Assembly (NCBI GenBank): GCA_964651475.1
Contig: CAZYXV010000053.1
Span: forward strand, 1 to 20,834
Direction of reading: 5' to 3'
DNA length: 20,834 nucleotides
From: JBGSMF01 sp964651475
GTDB lineage: Bacteria; Chloroflexota; Anaerolineae; Fen-1058
The notes beneath the pieces were generated by a model. The model did no database searches. It worked only from the letters and a program-made list of their open reading frames with translations, and was not told the DNA's origin. Positions 12,923 through 20,834 of the stretch are shown here, piece by piece (positions within the stretch are counted from its first letter, which is position 1; each line of letters starts with the position of its first letter). A program made the translations under genes and the position numbers.

Positions 12923-15900
12923 ATGAAAAGAAAAATTGCATCCATCTTGCTGGTTATCTTGTCCGCGTGTTTGTTAGCAGGCGTGGCGGTGGCCGCGGCT
13001 CAAGGAGCATCGCAGACCGCTTATCGCGCACCCGACGTTGCCAGCCGCGCTCTCTACGCGCCCGACGATCTCACGCCCACCGATTACATTACGGTCACCA
13101 CCACTGGCGACGAGGGCGGCCTGAGCGAGCGGTGTGATACGGTGGTCACCTGCACGCTGCGCCGGGCCATCAACCAGGTGCGCTGGCATTCTGCTCCCAG
13201 CCGCGTCTTTCGCATCGCCTTTGATATTCCCATCACCGATACGGGCTACGATTCGGACGCCGGGGCGTGGATCATTGCCGTTGATAGCGACAATTCCAGC
13301 TCCGAGCCGTTTGCCTTTCGCGATTTCGGCACGTCGGGGCAGGTCATCATTGACGGCTGGACTCAGCCGGATTACGAGAGCAAGCGCGCCGATGCGCCGC
13401 GCATCGTCTTGCGCGGCGACAATTACAAGGGCGTGTTTACGCTCACCGGCGGGAACAATGTCATCCGCGGCCTGGCCTTCCAGGGCTTTGGCGATTGGAT
13501 GGTATCTGTCCCTGGCACGAGCAACAACCTCGTCGAGGAAAACTGGTTTGGCCTGACCGTCACCGGCACAGACATTTACCTGCGCAACCTGGCCTATCCC
13601 GAAGACGGCAGCGGCGAAGCCGGCATTTACGTGCAGAGCGGCGGCGCCACCAACACCGTCCAAAATAATATTCTGGTCGGATTCAAGGGCGTCGCCATCA
13701 ATGTTGACAGCGACAACAGCTTTATCTTGAGCAACACGGTCGGCACTCGCGCCGATGGCACCGTGCCAGACATCCGCCCCGAACGCCATTGCAAACCCAA
13801 CGCGCGTTATTACAACTGGTTCGCGGGGGCCGGCGTTGACGTTGGCGGGCACAATAACCTGATTCAAAACAACCGCGTGGTTGGCATGTTATTTCAAAGC
13901 GACGACCCGCTCAACACGCCCGACGACGCCATCGCCGTCACCGGTTGGAATCACGTGGTCCGATACAACATTATCGGGCTGACGAGCGACGACGTGCCGT
14001 TTGGCGTGTGCGACGAGGGAATCTATATCGGCGGCGCGTCCGGCGGACATTCCATCCAGATATTGACCAACACCATCGTCGGCCCGCACGGCGAAGCCGG
14101 CATCAAGGTGGCCGGCGGGCAATTCGGCTACGACCTCAACCAGATCACCGCGCACGGCAACGTGATCCGCGACACGGCTTTCCAGGCGTTTGCTTTCGGC
14201 AAGCTGCTGCCCTCGACGCTGAGAGAGTTTAATCCGGCCGTCGTGACCTCGATCGTCGGCGTCAACGTGATCGGCACAGATGGCGCAAACAGCGAGTGCG
14301 CGGATTGCACCGTCGAGCTATTCCTGGATCGGGTGGACATGGTCACAGAGACGCTCGAATCGTTGGCCACCGTCACCGCCGACGCAAACGGCGATTGGGC
14401 GGCGACTTTGCCGCGCACGCTGGCTATCACGGAAGGCATTCGCACGGCCAGCACCACGGCGCACGATGGTCAAATTACCCACCCCAGCGGCGTCTATAGC
14501 ACAGGCATGACGACCCGGATTTCCGTGATTTATACGCAAACCGGCGCGCCTTCGCCTGTGCCGCCTGTGCCGCCCGCGCCGCTGCCGCCCGCGCCGATTG
14601 TGTCCATCTCTTACATGCCGCCGCCGACGGTAGTGACCACCTACACCACCATCATCACCGTCAACAGCGCCACCGACCCGGACGACCAGTTGAACTATGT
14701 GTGTTATGCCACCGGCCTGACGGGCAAGACGCCTCAATCGCCGTGCACGCTGCGCCGCGCGCTGGTGGAAGCAGATAGCTTGATGGACGAAGATCCCACC
14801 GTCCGCCCCGTCCTCATTCGCTTTGACATTCCCACTTCCGATCCCCAGTACGACGCCGCGAATGGCGTGTGGATTATCCAGGTCGCTGACGTGACGACCA
14901 CTGTACAACTCGACGCTTTCCCGACGCTGGGCAGCACCGACATCGCCAAGAGCGGGCAGGTGGTCATTGACGGCTGGACGCAGCCCGATTACGAAAGCAA
15001 GCGCGCCGACGCGCCGCGCATCATTGTGCGCGGCCCGCAAAACCGCGAGGTGTTGGGGCACGGGTTGGTGGTCAATGGCAACGGCAACACAGTGCGCGGC
15101 CTGGCATTTCAGGATCTCCGCATGGTTTTGCAGTTCAACCACGGCTATAACGTCATCGAGGATAACTGGTTCGGCCTCAGCGTTGACGGGCAATCTATCT
15201 ATCTGAAGAATGAGGACGCGCCCGAAGACGGCAGCGGCCAGAGCGGCGTCACACTCGCCGCTAATGCCTCCAGCAACTTGATCAAGAACAATCGCCTGGC
15301 TGGCTACAGGGGCGCGGCCCTCAACGTGGAAAGCGACGATAGCTATATCGTGGGCAACACGGTCGGCACGCGCGCCGACGGCACAGTGTCCGAGGTAGCG
15401 TTCAGCCGGTGGTGCCGGCCGAACGCGCGTTACTATAACTGGTTCGGCGGCGCGGGCGTGGAGGTGGGCGGCAAACGCAACCAGGTGAAAGATAACATCA
15501 TCGCCGGCCTGTTGTGGTACAGCGCCGATCCCGAAAATACGCCAGACACCGCCTTGGAAGTCAAGGGCCAGGATCACCTGGTTCAAAACAACCGCATTGG
15601 GGTAGATGCAAACGATCAGGAGGTTGGCACGTGCGGGCGCGGCATCGTCATCGGCTCCGAGTACACCAACATTCTCACCAATACCGTCGTCCGCACCAAG
15701 CTCGAAGCGTTCCGGCTGGATGGCACGGTGGTCGAGATCAATGCCGTGTATCTCCAGGGCAACGTGGCCAGAGATAATACCGGCCCGGGAGCCAGCCTGC
15801 TCAAGTTCGGCACAACGGTTCCAGAGGCGCGCGCCATCTTTACACCGGCGCAGGTCATTACGATTGCGGGCACGTTGGCAGAAGGCGTGAGCGGCGAGGA

Positions 15901-17959
15901 GGCCCCGTGCCCTTATTGCCGGGTCGAGTTGTTCCTCGACGACCTGGACGACATCACCGATACGTACGAGACGCTGGCGGTGGCCTATGCCGACGTGAAC
16001 GGCGACTGGACGGCCACGCTGCCGCGCCCGCTGGTGATCACCGAAGGCATCCGCACGGCCAGCACTATTCTTAACTATGGCGTGATACCCGGCTTTGATT
16101 ACCCGTCCACATCGCGCTTTTCGTTAGTCTATAGCCAGACGGGGGCCGTGCCGCCCTCACCGCCGCCGGACCCGGTTCCATCGCTGCCGCCTGTCATTCC
16201 CGATCCTGTTTACGCGGCGCCGCCAGAACCGCCCGTCAGCTATGTCACACACATCACCGTTACCACCAGCGACGACGGCAACTATGCCAATACGTGCGCG
16301 GATGTTGCCGCCGACCAGTGCTGCCTGCGCCGCGCCATCAACCAGGTCAACGCTTTGGCGGCCGGCGCGCGGCCCGCTCGCATCGCGTTCGATATCCCCA
16401 CCTCTGATGCAGGCCACGACCTGGCTGGCTTTTGGACGATCACGCTTACCTCTGCGCTGCCTGCGGTCACCGGGGGGCAGGTCACATTCGACGGCAGCAC
16501 CCAACCCAACGCGCGCAGCGGCGCCCCGGCCATCATCATCTTGCGCGACAGCAACGCCGGCGCCGACTTGCAACTGGGCGAGACGCAATACGAGGACAGT
16601 TACATCGTCCGAGGGCTGGCGTTCCAGAGCGTCATGATCAGCATGACGGGCGACGGCAACATCATCGAGGACAACTGGATGGGCCTGACCGACGATGGCG
16701 CAGACATTTACTTCCCCAGCGACAGTTCCTTGAACGACAACAAGGCCATTATTCAAGGCGCCAGCGACAGCGGCCATCACCTCATCCAAAACAATATCCT
16801 GGCCGGTTCCAGAACCAATGCCATCAACGTGCAGAGCGACGACAACCTCATCGAAGGCAATGCCATCGGCCTCGCGGCGAATGGCACAATTCCCATCACG
16901 CCCGCGGCCGGGACGATTTGCAAGCCAGACGAGACCACAGACAACTGGTTCGGCGGCGGCGGCATTTACCTGACCGGCGAAAGAAACCGCATTATCAGCA
17001 ACACGATTGCCGGCCTGCTTATCCGCGGCAGCGCCACCACCACGCCCCCGGACGCCATTGCACTGCCAAGCGGCCTGGATAACTTGATTCAGAACAATCG
17101 CATTGGGCAGAGTGCTGCGGGGGATGACCTGTGGACGTGTGGAAGCGGCCTGGACCTCGGATCGAGCTTTAATCGCGTTTACTCCAACACGATTGCCGGC
17201 AGCTTTAAGGAGGGCATCTTTATCAACGGCACCGTCATCGCCATCAACGCCAACGCCGTGCGCGGCAACGTCATCTCCGACTGCGTGGCGGCTATCGAGT
17301 TCGGCGACGCCGTGCCGGAGGCGCTGTCGCTCTTCCAGCCGGCGCTGGCCACCGTCATCAGCGGCACGGCCGTGAGCGGCATCAGCGATGATGACTGCCC
17401 CTACTGTTGGGTGGACGTTTACCTGGACGACGACGATTCGACCGTCGAGGCGCTGGAACACCTGGGCGCGACCATCGCGGACGTCAATGGGCGCTGGAGC
17501 CTGACGCTGCCCGCACCGCTGGCTTCCAATCAAGGCTTGCGCACCATCAGCACCGCCCGCGATTACGGCGTGATCAACATGTTTGAGGCGGAAACCAGCA
17601 GCAAGCTTTCGATTCTCTTTACAGAGCAGCCGCCCACCGCGCCGTCGAGCGTTACCATCACGCCGCCCACCAGCGGACTGGTGGTGGGGCAGCCGTGTAC
17701 ATTTGTCGCCAACGTCTTGCCCGTCACGGCGACGTTGCCTATCACTTACACCTGGCAGGCGACGGATTACACGCCCCAGGTGGCGAGCGGCGGCCCGCAG
17801 AACAGCGCCAGCTTTACGTGGTCGAGCGCCGGCGACAAGCACGTCACCGTCACGGTGGCGAACGGCATAGGCAGCCCGGTGAGCCACCACGTCAGCGTCA
17901 CGATCACGAGCGGCGATTTGTTCGAGGTTTATCTGCCCATCGTGCTAAAAAATCTGTGA
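12923..17959 (+). CDS. giant secreted protein with three CSLREA-like beta-helix modules and a PKD-like end
   Basis: This 1678-residue protein has a signal peptide (MKRKIASILLVILSACLLAGVAVAAAQG). It carries three tandem modules of about 450-500 residues, joined by proline-rich linkers near residues 541-565 and 1074-1105. Each begins with a CSLREA-like stretch (ITVTTTGDEGG...CTLRRAINQ; ITVNSATDP...CTLRRALVE; ITVTTSDDG...CCLRRAINQ). A right-handed beta-helix region rich in N-x-(I/V)-x-x-N-x-(I/V) follows, with landmarks DGWTQPDYESKRADAPRI, EDNWFGL and NTVGTRADGTV. A beta-sandwich with VELFLD...ADVNGDWTATLP closes each module. After module three is a PKD/Ig-like domain (about 1570-1663) and the tail DLFEVYLPIVLKNL. 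Parallel beta-helix proteins commonly bind or cleave polysaccharides; no catalytic residues can be assigned here. GGAG (12913-12916) is 6 nt before this ATG and only 3 nt before the one at 12920, so 12923 is preferred. Confidence 0.88.
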   Translation: MKRKIASILLVILSACLLAGVAVAAAQGASQTAYRAPDVASRALYAPDDLTPTDYITVTTTGDEGGLSERCDTVVTCTLRRAINQVRWHSAPSRVFRIAFDIPITDTGYDSDAGAWIIAVDSDNSSSEPFAFRDFGTSGQVIIDGWTQPDYESKRADAPRIVLRGDNYKGVFTLTGGNNVIRGLAFQGFGDWMVSVPGTSNNLVEENWFGLTVTGTDIYLRNLAYPEDGSGEAGIYVQSGGATNTVQNNILVGFKGVAINVDSDNSFILSNTVGTRADGTVPDIRPERHCKPNARYYNWFAGAGVDVGGHNNLIQNNRVVGMLFQSDDPLNTPDDAIAVTGWNHVVRYNIIGLTSDDVPFGVCDEGIYIGGASGGHSIQILTNTIVGPHGEAGIKVAGGQFGYDLNQITAHGNVIRDTAFQAFAFGKLLPSTLREFNPAVVTSIVGVNVIGTDGANSECADCTVELFLDRVDMVTETLESLATVTADANGDWAATLPRTLAITEGIRTASTTAHDGQITHPSGVYSTGMTTRISVIYTQTGAPSPVPPVPPAPLPPAPIVSISYMPPPTVVTTYTTIITVNSATDPDDQLNYVCYATGLTGKTPQSPCTLRRALVEADSLMDEDPTVRPVLIRFDIPTSDPQYDAANGVWIIQVADVTTTVQLDAFPTLGSTDIAKSGQVVIDGWTQPDYESKRADAPRIIVRGPQNREVLGHGLVVNGNGNTVRGLAFQDLRMVLQFNHGYNVIEDNWFGLSVDGQSIYLKNEDAPEDGSGQSGVTLAANASSNLIKNNRLAGYRGAALNVESDDSYIVGNTVGTRADGTVSEVAFSRWCRPNARYYNWFGGAGVEVGGKRNQVKDNIIAGLLWYSADPENTPDTALEVKGQDHLVQNNRIGVDANDQEVGTCGRGIVIGSEYTNILTNTVVRTKLEAFRLDGTVVEINAVYLQGNVARDNTGPGASLLKFGTTVPEARAIFTPAQVITIAGTLAEGVSGEEAPCPYCRVELFLDDLDDITDTYETLAVAYADVNGDWTATLPRPLVITEGIRTASTILNYGVIPGFDYPSTSRFSLVYSQTGAVPPSPPPDPVPSLPPVIPDPVYAAPPEPPVSYVTHITVTTSDDGNYANTCADVAADQCCLRRAINQVNALAAGARPARIAFDIPTSDAGHDLAGFWTITLTSALPAVTGGQVTFDGSTQPNARSGAPAIIILRDSNAGADLQLGETQYEDSYIVRGLAFQSVMISMTGDGNIIEDNWMGLTDDGADIYFPSDSSLNDNKAIIQGASDSGHHLIQNNILAGSRTNAINVQSDDNLIEGNAIGLAANGTIPITPAAGTICKPDETTDNWFGGGGIYLTGERNRIISNTIAGLLIRGSATTTPPDAIALPSGLDNLIQNNRIGQSAAGDDLWTCGSGLDLGSSFNRVYSNTIAGSFKEGIFINGTVIAINANAVRGNVISDCVAAIEFGDAVPEALSLFQPALATVISGTAVSGISDDDCPYCWVDVYLDDDDSTVEALEHLGATIADVNGRWSLTLPAPLASNQGLRTISTARDYGVINMFEAETSSKLSILFTEQPPTAPSSVTITPPTSGLVVGQPCTFVANVLPVTATLPITYTWQATDYTPQVASGGPQNSASFTWSSAGDKHVTVTVANGIGSPVSHHVSVTITSGDLFEVYLPIVLKNL

Positions 17960-17973
17960 GGCTCAGGCCAATA

Positions 17974-18010
17974 AAAAAAACCAGGTTTCTTTTAGAAACC
18001 TGGTTTTTTT
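17974..18010. terminator. strong bidirectional intrinsic terminator
   Basis: A-run plus CCAGGTTTCT (17974-17990) pairs perfectly with AGAAACCTGG plus T-run (17994-18010). This gives a 17-bp stem with a 3-nt loop, with A's on one side and T's on the other. It lies between the convergent ends of the giant secreted protein and the DUF4870-like gene and can serve both strands. Confidence 0.92.
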
Positions 18011-18028
18011 ATTCGACGACCTGAGCAG

Positions 18029-18370
18029 TTACGCCCAACCTTGCTGTTTGACAAAATCGGTGACGACGGGGATGGTGACATACTCGCCCTGGTAAGCTTT
18101 GTAGGCCCAATACAACATGACGAACCAGATAACCCACAGGATCACGCCCAGGCCGCACGTCACAACGGAAAGGATGGTGAGGATTATCCACAACGCGATG
18201 CCCACCACCAGCGCCTGGACATTGTGCGCCTTGATGAAGGGGCGATTCTTTTTATCTTCCATCAACAGCAAAATAATGGGGACGATAGGAGAAAATACAT
18301 AAGCTAATGCTGCCCACAGTTTATCGTCACTGGTGACGTCGCCGCTCATATTTGGTATTTGCTCTGCCAT
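18029..18370 (-). CDS. DUF4870/Tic20-like small integral membrane protein
   Basis: The product has 113 residues. A short polar start (MAEQIPNMSGDVTSDDK) is followed by hydrophobic segments at about 18-36, 51-70 and 72-92. The pattern LWAALAYVFSPIVPIILLLMEDKKNRPFIKAHNVQAL is typical of DUF4870-type proteins: a first helix, a charged loop with 'K-x-R-F-I-x-x-H-x-x-Q', then two helices. The function of the family is unknown. The frame is open further upstream to 18586, but GGGAGAG just before 18370 and the promoter at 18438-18465 set this start. It has its own promoter and terminator, so it is a single-gene unit. Confidence 0.88.
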   Translation of the reverse strand: MAEQIPNMSGDVTSDDKLWAALAYVFSPIVPIILLLMEDKKNRPFIKAHNVQALVVGIALWIILTILSVVTCGLGVILWVIWFVMLYWAYKAYQGEYVTIPVVTDFVKQQGWA

Positions 18371-18437
18371 AAATACTCTCCCTTGATTATTGATAGGTGC
18401 TTGCTTGGGACCCACACCGGCCCCTGCATGTGTGTGT

Positions 18438-18465
18438 ATTGTACTCCAACCGCCATACAAGTCAA
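18438..18465 (-). promoter_or_regulatory. sigma70 promoter of the DUF4870-like gene
   Basis: On the minus strand TTGACT (18465-18460) and TACAAT (18443-18438) are 16 nt apart, placing a start near 18431 with a leader of about 60 nt. It lies just beyond the stop of nfnB, so the small gene need not depend on the nfn transcript. Confidence 0.6.
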
Positions 18466-18476
18466 ACGAGGCGAGT

Positions 18477-19877
18477 TTACCACTCGCCGATTCGCAAGTA
18501 TTCGTCCATAGCTTTAGAGGCAATCTTGGCCTGGCCCATCGCCAAAATGACAGTCGCGCCGCCGGTCGCCACGTCGCCGCCCGCAAACACGCCCTTCTTG
18601 GAGGTCTTCATGGTTTTCTCGTCAACGATGACAACCCCGTGCCGGGCGGTCTTGAGGTCGGGTGTGGTCTTGGGAATGAGCGGGCTGGGGCTTTGGCCGA
18701 CGGCGATAACGACAATATCACACGGGATGCGGAAATTGGAGCCTTCCACCGGCACCGGCCGGCGGCGACCCGACGCGTCGGGTTCGCCCAGTTCGTTCTT
18801 GATACATTCCAGCTCGCTGACGCGGCCCTTGTCGTCGCCGTGAATGGCCACCGGCCCGGTCAGCAGGTTGAACTGCACTCCCTCTTGTTCGGCGTGATGA
18901 ACCTCTTCGGCGCGCGCCGGCATCTCGTCGCGCGAGCGGCGATAGACGATGATGGATTCTTCCGCTCCCAGCCGCAAGGCCGTGCGCGAGGCGTCCATCG
19001 CCACATTCCCGCCGCCAATGGTGATCACGCGCCGCCCGCGCGCGATGGGCGTGTCGTATTCGGGAAAGCGATAGGCCTTCATCAAATTGGCGCGGGTCAA
19101 GTATTCGTTGGCCGAATATACGCCGCTCAGGTTTTCGCCGGGGATGTTGAGGAACCACGGCAGCCCGGCGCCCGATCCCAAAAAGATCGCGTCGTATTCT
19201 TCCAGCAGTTCGTCCAGCGTGGCGGCCGCTCCCACCACGAAATCTTTGACCAGCTTGACGCCCAGGCTGCACACGTATTCCACCTCGCGGCGGACGATGG
19301 CCTTGGGCAGACGAAATTCGGGGATGCCGTACACCAGCACGCCGCCGGCTTCGTGCAGCGCTTCAAAGATAGTGACGTGGTGGCCCAGGCGAGCCAGGTC
19401 AGCCGCCACCGTAAGCCCGGCCGGTCCGGCACCGACCACGGCCACTTTTTTGCCGGTAGGCGGCGCCAATTCTGGGACGGATAGCGCCCCCTGCGCCGCT
19501 TCCCAATCGGCCACAAATCGCTCCAGGCGCCCAATTGCCACCGACTCGTATTTCTTGCTCAGTGTGCACACCCCTTCGCATTGCGTTTCTTGCGGGCATA
19601 CACGGCCGGTGATGGCGGGTAGCGCGTTTGTCTCTTTAATCAGGTTGATAGCCCCGCGAAAGTCTCCTTTCGCGACCAGTTCTAGAAAGCCAGGAACATT
19701 AATGTTGACCGGGCAGCCTTCCATACACAGAGGCTTTTTGCACTGCAGGCAGCGCTCTGCTTCGGCCATAGCCTGCTCGGCTGTATAACCATAGGGAACT
19801 TCGTTATAATTTTTAATGCGCTCGGCCGGGTCTTGCTCCGGCATGGGCGTCTTCTTGGGGACGATTTTCTTGGCCAT
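18477..19877 (-). CDS. nfnB: NfnB-like large subunit of NADH-dependent ferredoxin:NADP+ oxidoreductase (GltD/GltA family)
   Basis: This 466-residue cytoplasmic flavoprotein begins MAKKIVPKKTPMPEQDP. N-terminal cysteines C43, C46, C51 and C55 (CLQCKKPLCMEGCP) and C94, C100 and C104 (CPQETQCEGVC) fit the two [4Fe-4S] clusters of the family. VVGAGPAG (147-154) is the FAD-binding loop, GGGNVAMD (288-295) the NADPH-binding loop and GVFAGGDVATGG the C-terminal FAD motif. In the Nfn complex this subunit holds the bifurcating FAD and exchanges electrons among NADPH, ferredoxin and the small subunit. The start is fixed by the one-base overlap with the upstream stop (TAATG at 19879-19875) and an AGGTG site inside nfnA. 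On sequence alone it could be called glutamate synthase small subunit, but no large subunit is near and the nfnA partner is adjacent. Confidence 0.93.
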   Translation of the reverse strand: MAKKIVPKKTPMPEQDPAERIKNYNEVPYGYTAEQAMAEAERCLQCKKPLCMEGCPVNINVPGFLELVAKGDFRGAINLIKETNALPAITGRVCPQETQCEGVCTLSKKYESVAIGRLERFVADWEAAQGALSVPELAPPTGKKVAVVGAGPAGLTVAADLARLGHHVTIFEALHEAGGVLVYGIPEFRLPKAIVRREVEYVCSLGVKLVKDFVVGAAATLDELLEEYDAIFLGSGAGLPWFLNIPGENLSGVYSANEYLTRANLMKAYRFPEYDTPIARGRRVITIGGGNVAMDASRTALRLGAEESIIVYRRSRDEMPARAEEVHHAEQEGVQFNLLTGPVAIHGDDKGRVSELECIKNELGEPDASGRRRPVPVEGSNFRIPCDIVVIAVGQSPSPLIPKTTPDLKTARHGVVIVDEKTMKTSKKGVFAGGDVATGGATVILAMGQAKIASKAMDEYLRIGEW

Positions 19878-20740
19878 TATGCACCTGCCTCTGCTATTGC
19901 TTGATCTAGTTTGCACTGATGTTGTTTCCACAGTTCGACAGCGAGTTGTTCCTGTTCGCGATAGTACTGCATTCGAGACAGTAACAGGTCCCAGTTGACT
20001 CGGTGAGCGTCAAATTCCGGGCCGTCCACGCACACAAATTGCGCGCCGTCGTCAAGCACCACGCGGCAGCCACCGCACATGCCGGTGCCGTCAATCATGA
20101 TGGTGTTCAGGCTGACGGTGGTGGGCACATTGTAGGGCTTAGTGGTTGACGCGACGAATTTCATCATGATGGCCGGGCCAATCGCCCAGATGTGAGAAAT
20201 ATCCTGGCGCGCCTCCAACAGTTCCTTGAGCGGCTCGGTCACCAACGCCTTGCGGCCGTAGGAGCCATCGTCGGTGCATACGGTCAGTTCGTCAGACACA
20301 GCGCGCATGCGGTCTTCCCAGAACAGCAAATCCTTGCTGCGCGCGCCCACGATAGAGATGACGTGGTTCCCTGCCTCTTTGAGCGCCCGGGTGATGGGAA
20401 AGATGGGCGCGATGCCCACGCCGCCGCCCACGCATACGACGGTTCCATAGTTTTCGATTTCGGTCGGGTGCCCCAGCGGCCCGGCCACAGTGGCAAACGC
20501 ATCGCCAGGTTTCAGTGTGCCCATCTCCATAGTAGATTTGCCGACTTCTTGAAAGATGAGGGTGATGGTGCCGGCTTCGCGGTTGTAATCGGCGATGGTC
20601 AGCGGGATGCGCTCACTCGGTTCGCCAACGCGAACGATGACGAACTGGCCCGCTTGGGCTTTGCGCGCTACCTGGGGAGCTTGAACAATCATGAGCTTGA
20701 CAATGTCACTTAGCACTTGCTTTTCTAGGATCTTGTACAC
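19877..20740 (-). CDS. nfnA: NfnA-like small subunit (ferredoxin-NADP+ reductase fold, sulfide/dihydroorotate dehydrogenase-like)
   Basis: The product has 287 residues. An FAD-binding barrel (RIPLTIAD at 44-51; about residues 1-98) is followed by an NAD-binding domain opening with VVCVGGGVGIAP (101-112). A C-terminal [2Fe-2S] site reads D217-x4-C222-x2-C225-x11-C237. An Asp in the first ligand position, as recalled for Nfn enzymes, separates it from PyrK, which has a Cys there. In Nfn this subunit takes electrons from NADH and passes them to the bifurcating FAD of NfnB. It starts with GTG, supported by GGAGG about 7 nt upstream, and ends in TAA sharing its last base with the nfnB start. The 94 bp upstream to the window edge hold a possible -10 (TATGAT) but no good -35. 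Confidence 0.92.
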   Translation of the reverse strand: MYKILEKQVLSDIVKLMIVQAPQVARKAQAGQFVIVRVGEPSERIPLTIADYNREAGTITLIFQEVGKSTMEMGTLKPGDAFATVAGPLGHPTEIENYGTVVCVGGGVGIAPIFPITRALKEAGNHVISIVGARSKDLLFWEDRMRAVSDELTVCTDDGSYGRKALVTEPLKELLEARQDISHIWAIGPAIMMKFVASTTKPYNVPTTVSLNTIMIDGTGMCGGCRVVLDDGAQFVCVDGPEFDAHRVNWDLLLSRMQYYREQEQLAVELWKQHQCKLDQAIAEAGA

Positions 20741-20834
20741 AGTTGGCCTCCAGTGGTTTCTTTCATGCTTTTATCATAACTTCTCTACCGTACATTTTAT
20801 ACTTGAGGGCAGCGTTGGGTCCGGGGTAGCGTAA

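Noticed and set aside
18371..18586. N-terminal extension of the DUF4870-like protein
   Set aside because: The extension overlaps nfnB and its own promoter and lacks family similarity; the start at 18370 has GGGAGAG.
18477..19877. Annotation as glutamate synthase small subunit (GltD)
   Set aside because: The fold is the same, but the coupled partner is NfnA-like with an Asp-containing [2Fe-2S] site and no glutamate synthase large subunit is present.

Overview
The window looks like chromosomal DNA of a Chloroflexota bacterium, probably Anaerolineae-like. This is inferred from gene content; there is no rRNA or tRNA in the window. Pointers are a very large SARP/BTAD-type regulator with an ATPase and TPRs, several long secreted proteins built from low-complexity repeats, two proteins ending in a VYLP(L/I)(I/V)L(R/K)N tail, a small 'RYLSYLLRLWQ' protein, and short dispersed palindromic repeats.

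Layout. 1-994 has almost no convincing gene: a possible 56-residue membrane peptide, a structured terminator-like hairpin, an orphan promoter-like site and a 99-bp palindromic repeat. 995-4174 (minus) encodes the SARP/BTAD-ATPase-TPR regulator. It shares a divergent promoter region (4175-4350) with a plus-strand cluster of envelope genes. In order these are: a lipoprotein ending in a seven-repeat propeller (4351-6753); two tandem paralogues with the same N-terminal ~285 residues but different C-terminal halves (6784-9216, YadA-like repeats plus an S74-type self-cleaving chaperone and a membrane anchor; 9244-11400, GVYGE repeats plus a C-terminal domain); and a 94-residue secreted protein whose start overlaps the previous stop (11397-11681). 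The short gaps suggest one transcription unit. Next come a 73-residue hypothetical, a 55-bp palindromic repeat, an SPFH-like protein with a C-terminal excisionase-type HTH, and a 1678-residue secreted protein with three tandem CSLREA-like/beta-helix modules and a PKD-like end (12923-17959).

A strong bidirectional terminator at about 17974-18010 closes the plus-strand block. The rest is on the minus strand and looks like housekeeping: a DUF4870-like membrane protein, and a translationally coupled nfnA-nfnB pair for an electron-bifurcating NADH-dependent ferredoxin:NADP+ oxidoreductase.

How it may work together (inference): the SARP-type regulator may control the adjacent envelope operon through 11-bp-spaced TTGACG repeats. 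The operon products would form a surface layer: a propeller lipoprotein, a trimeric repeat protein able to cut itself free of its membrane anchor, a second repeat protein with the same head domain, and small and large proteins sharing a C-terminal tail. The most unusual points are the S74 Ser/Lys dyad placed before a C-terminal transmembrane anchor, the shared C-terminal tail, the C-terminal domain swap between tandem paralogues, and the SPFH-HTH fusion.
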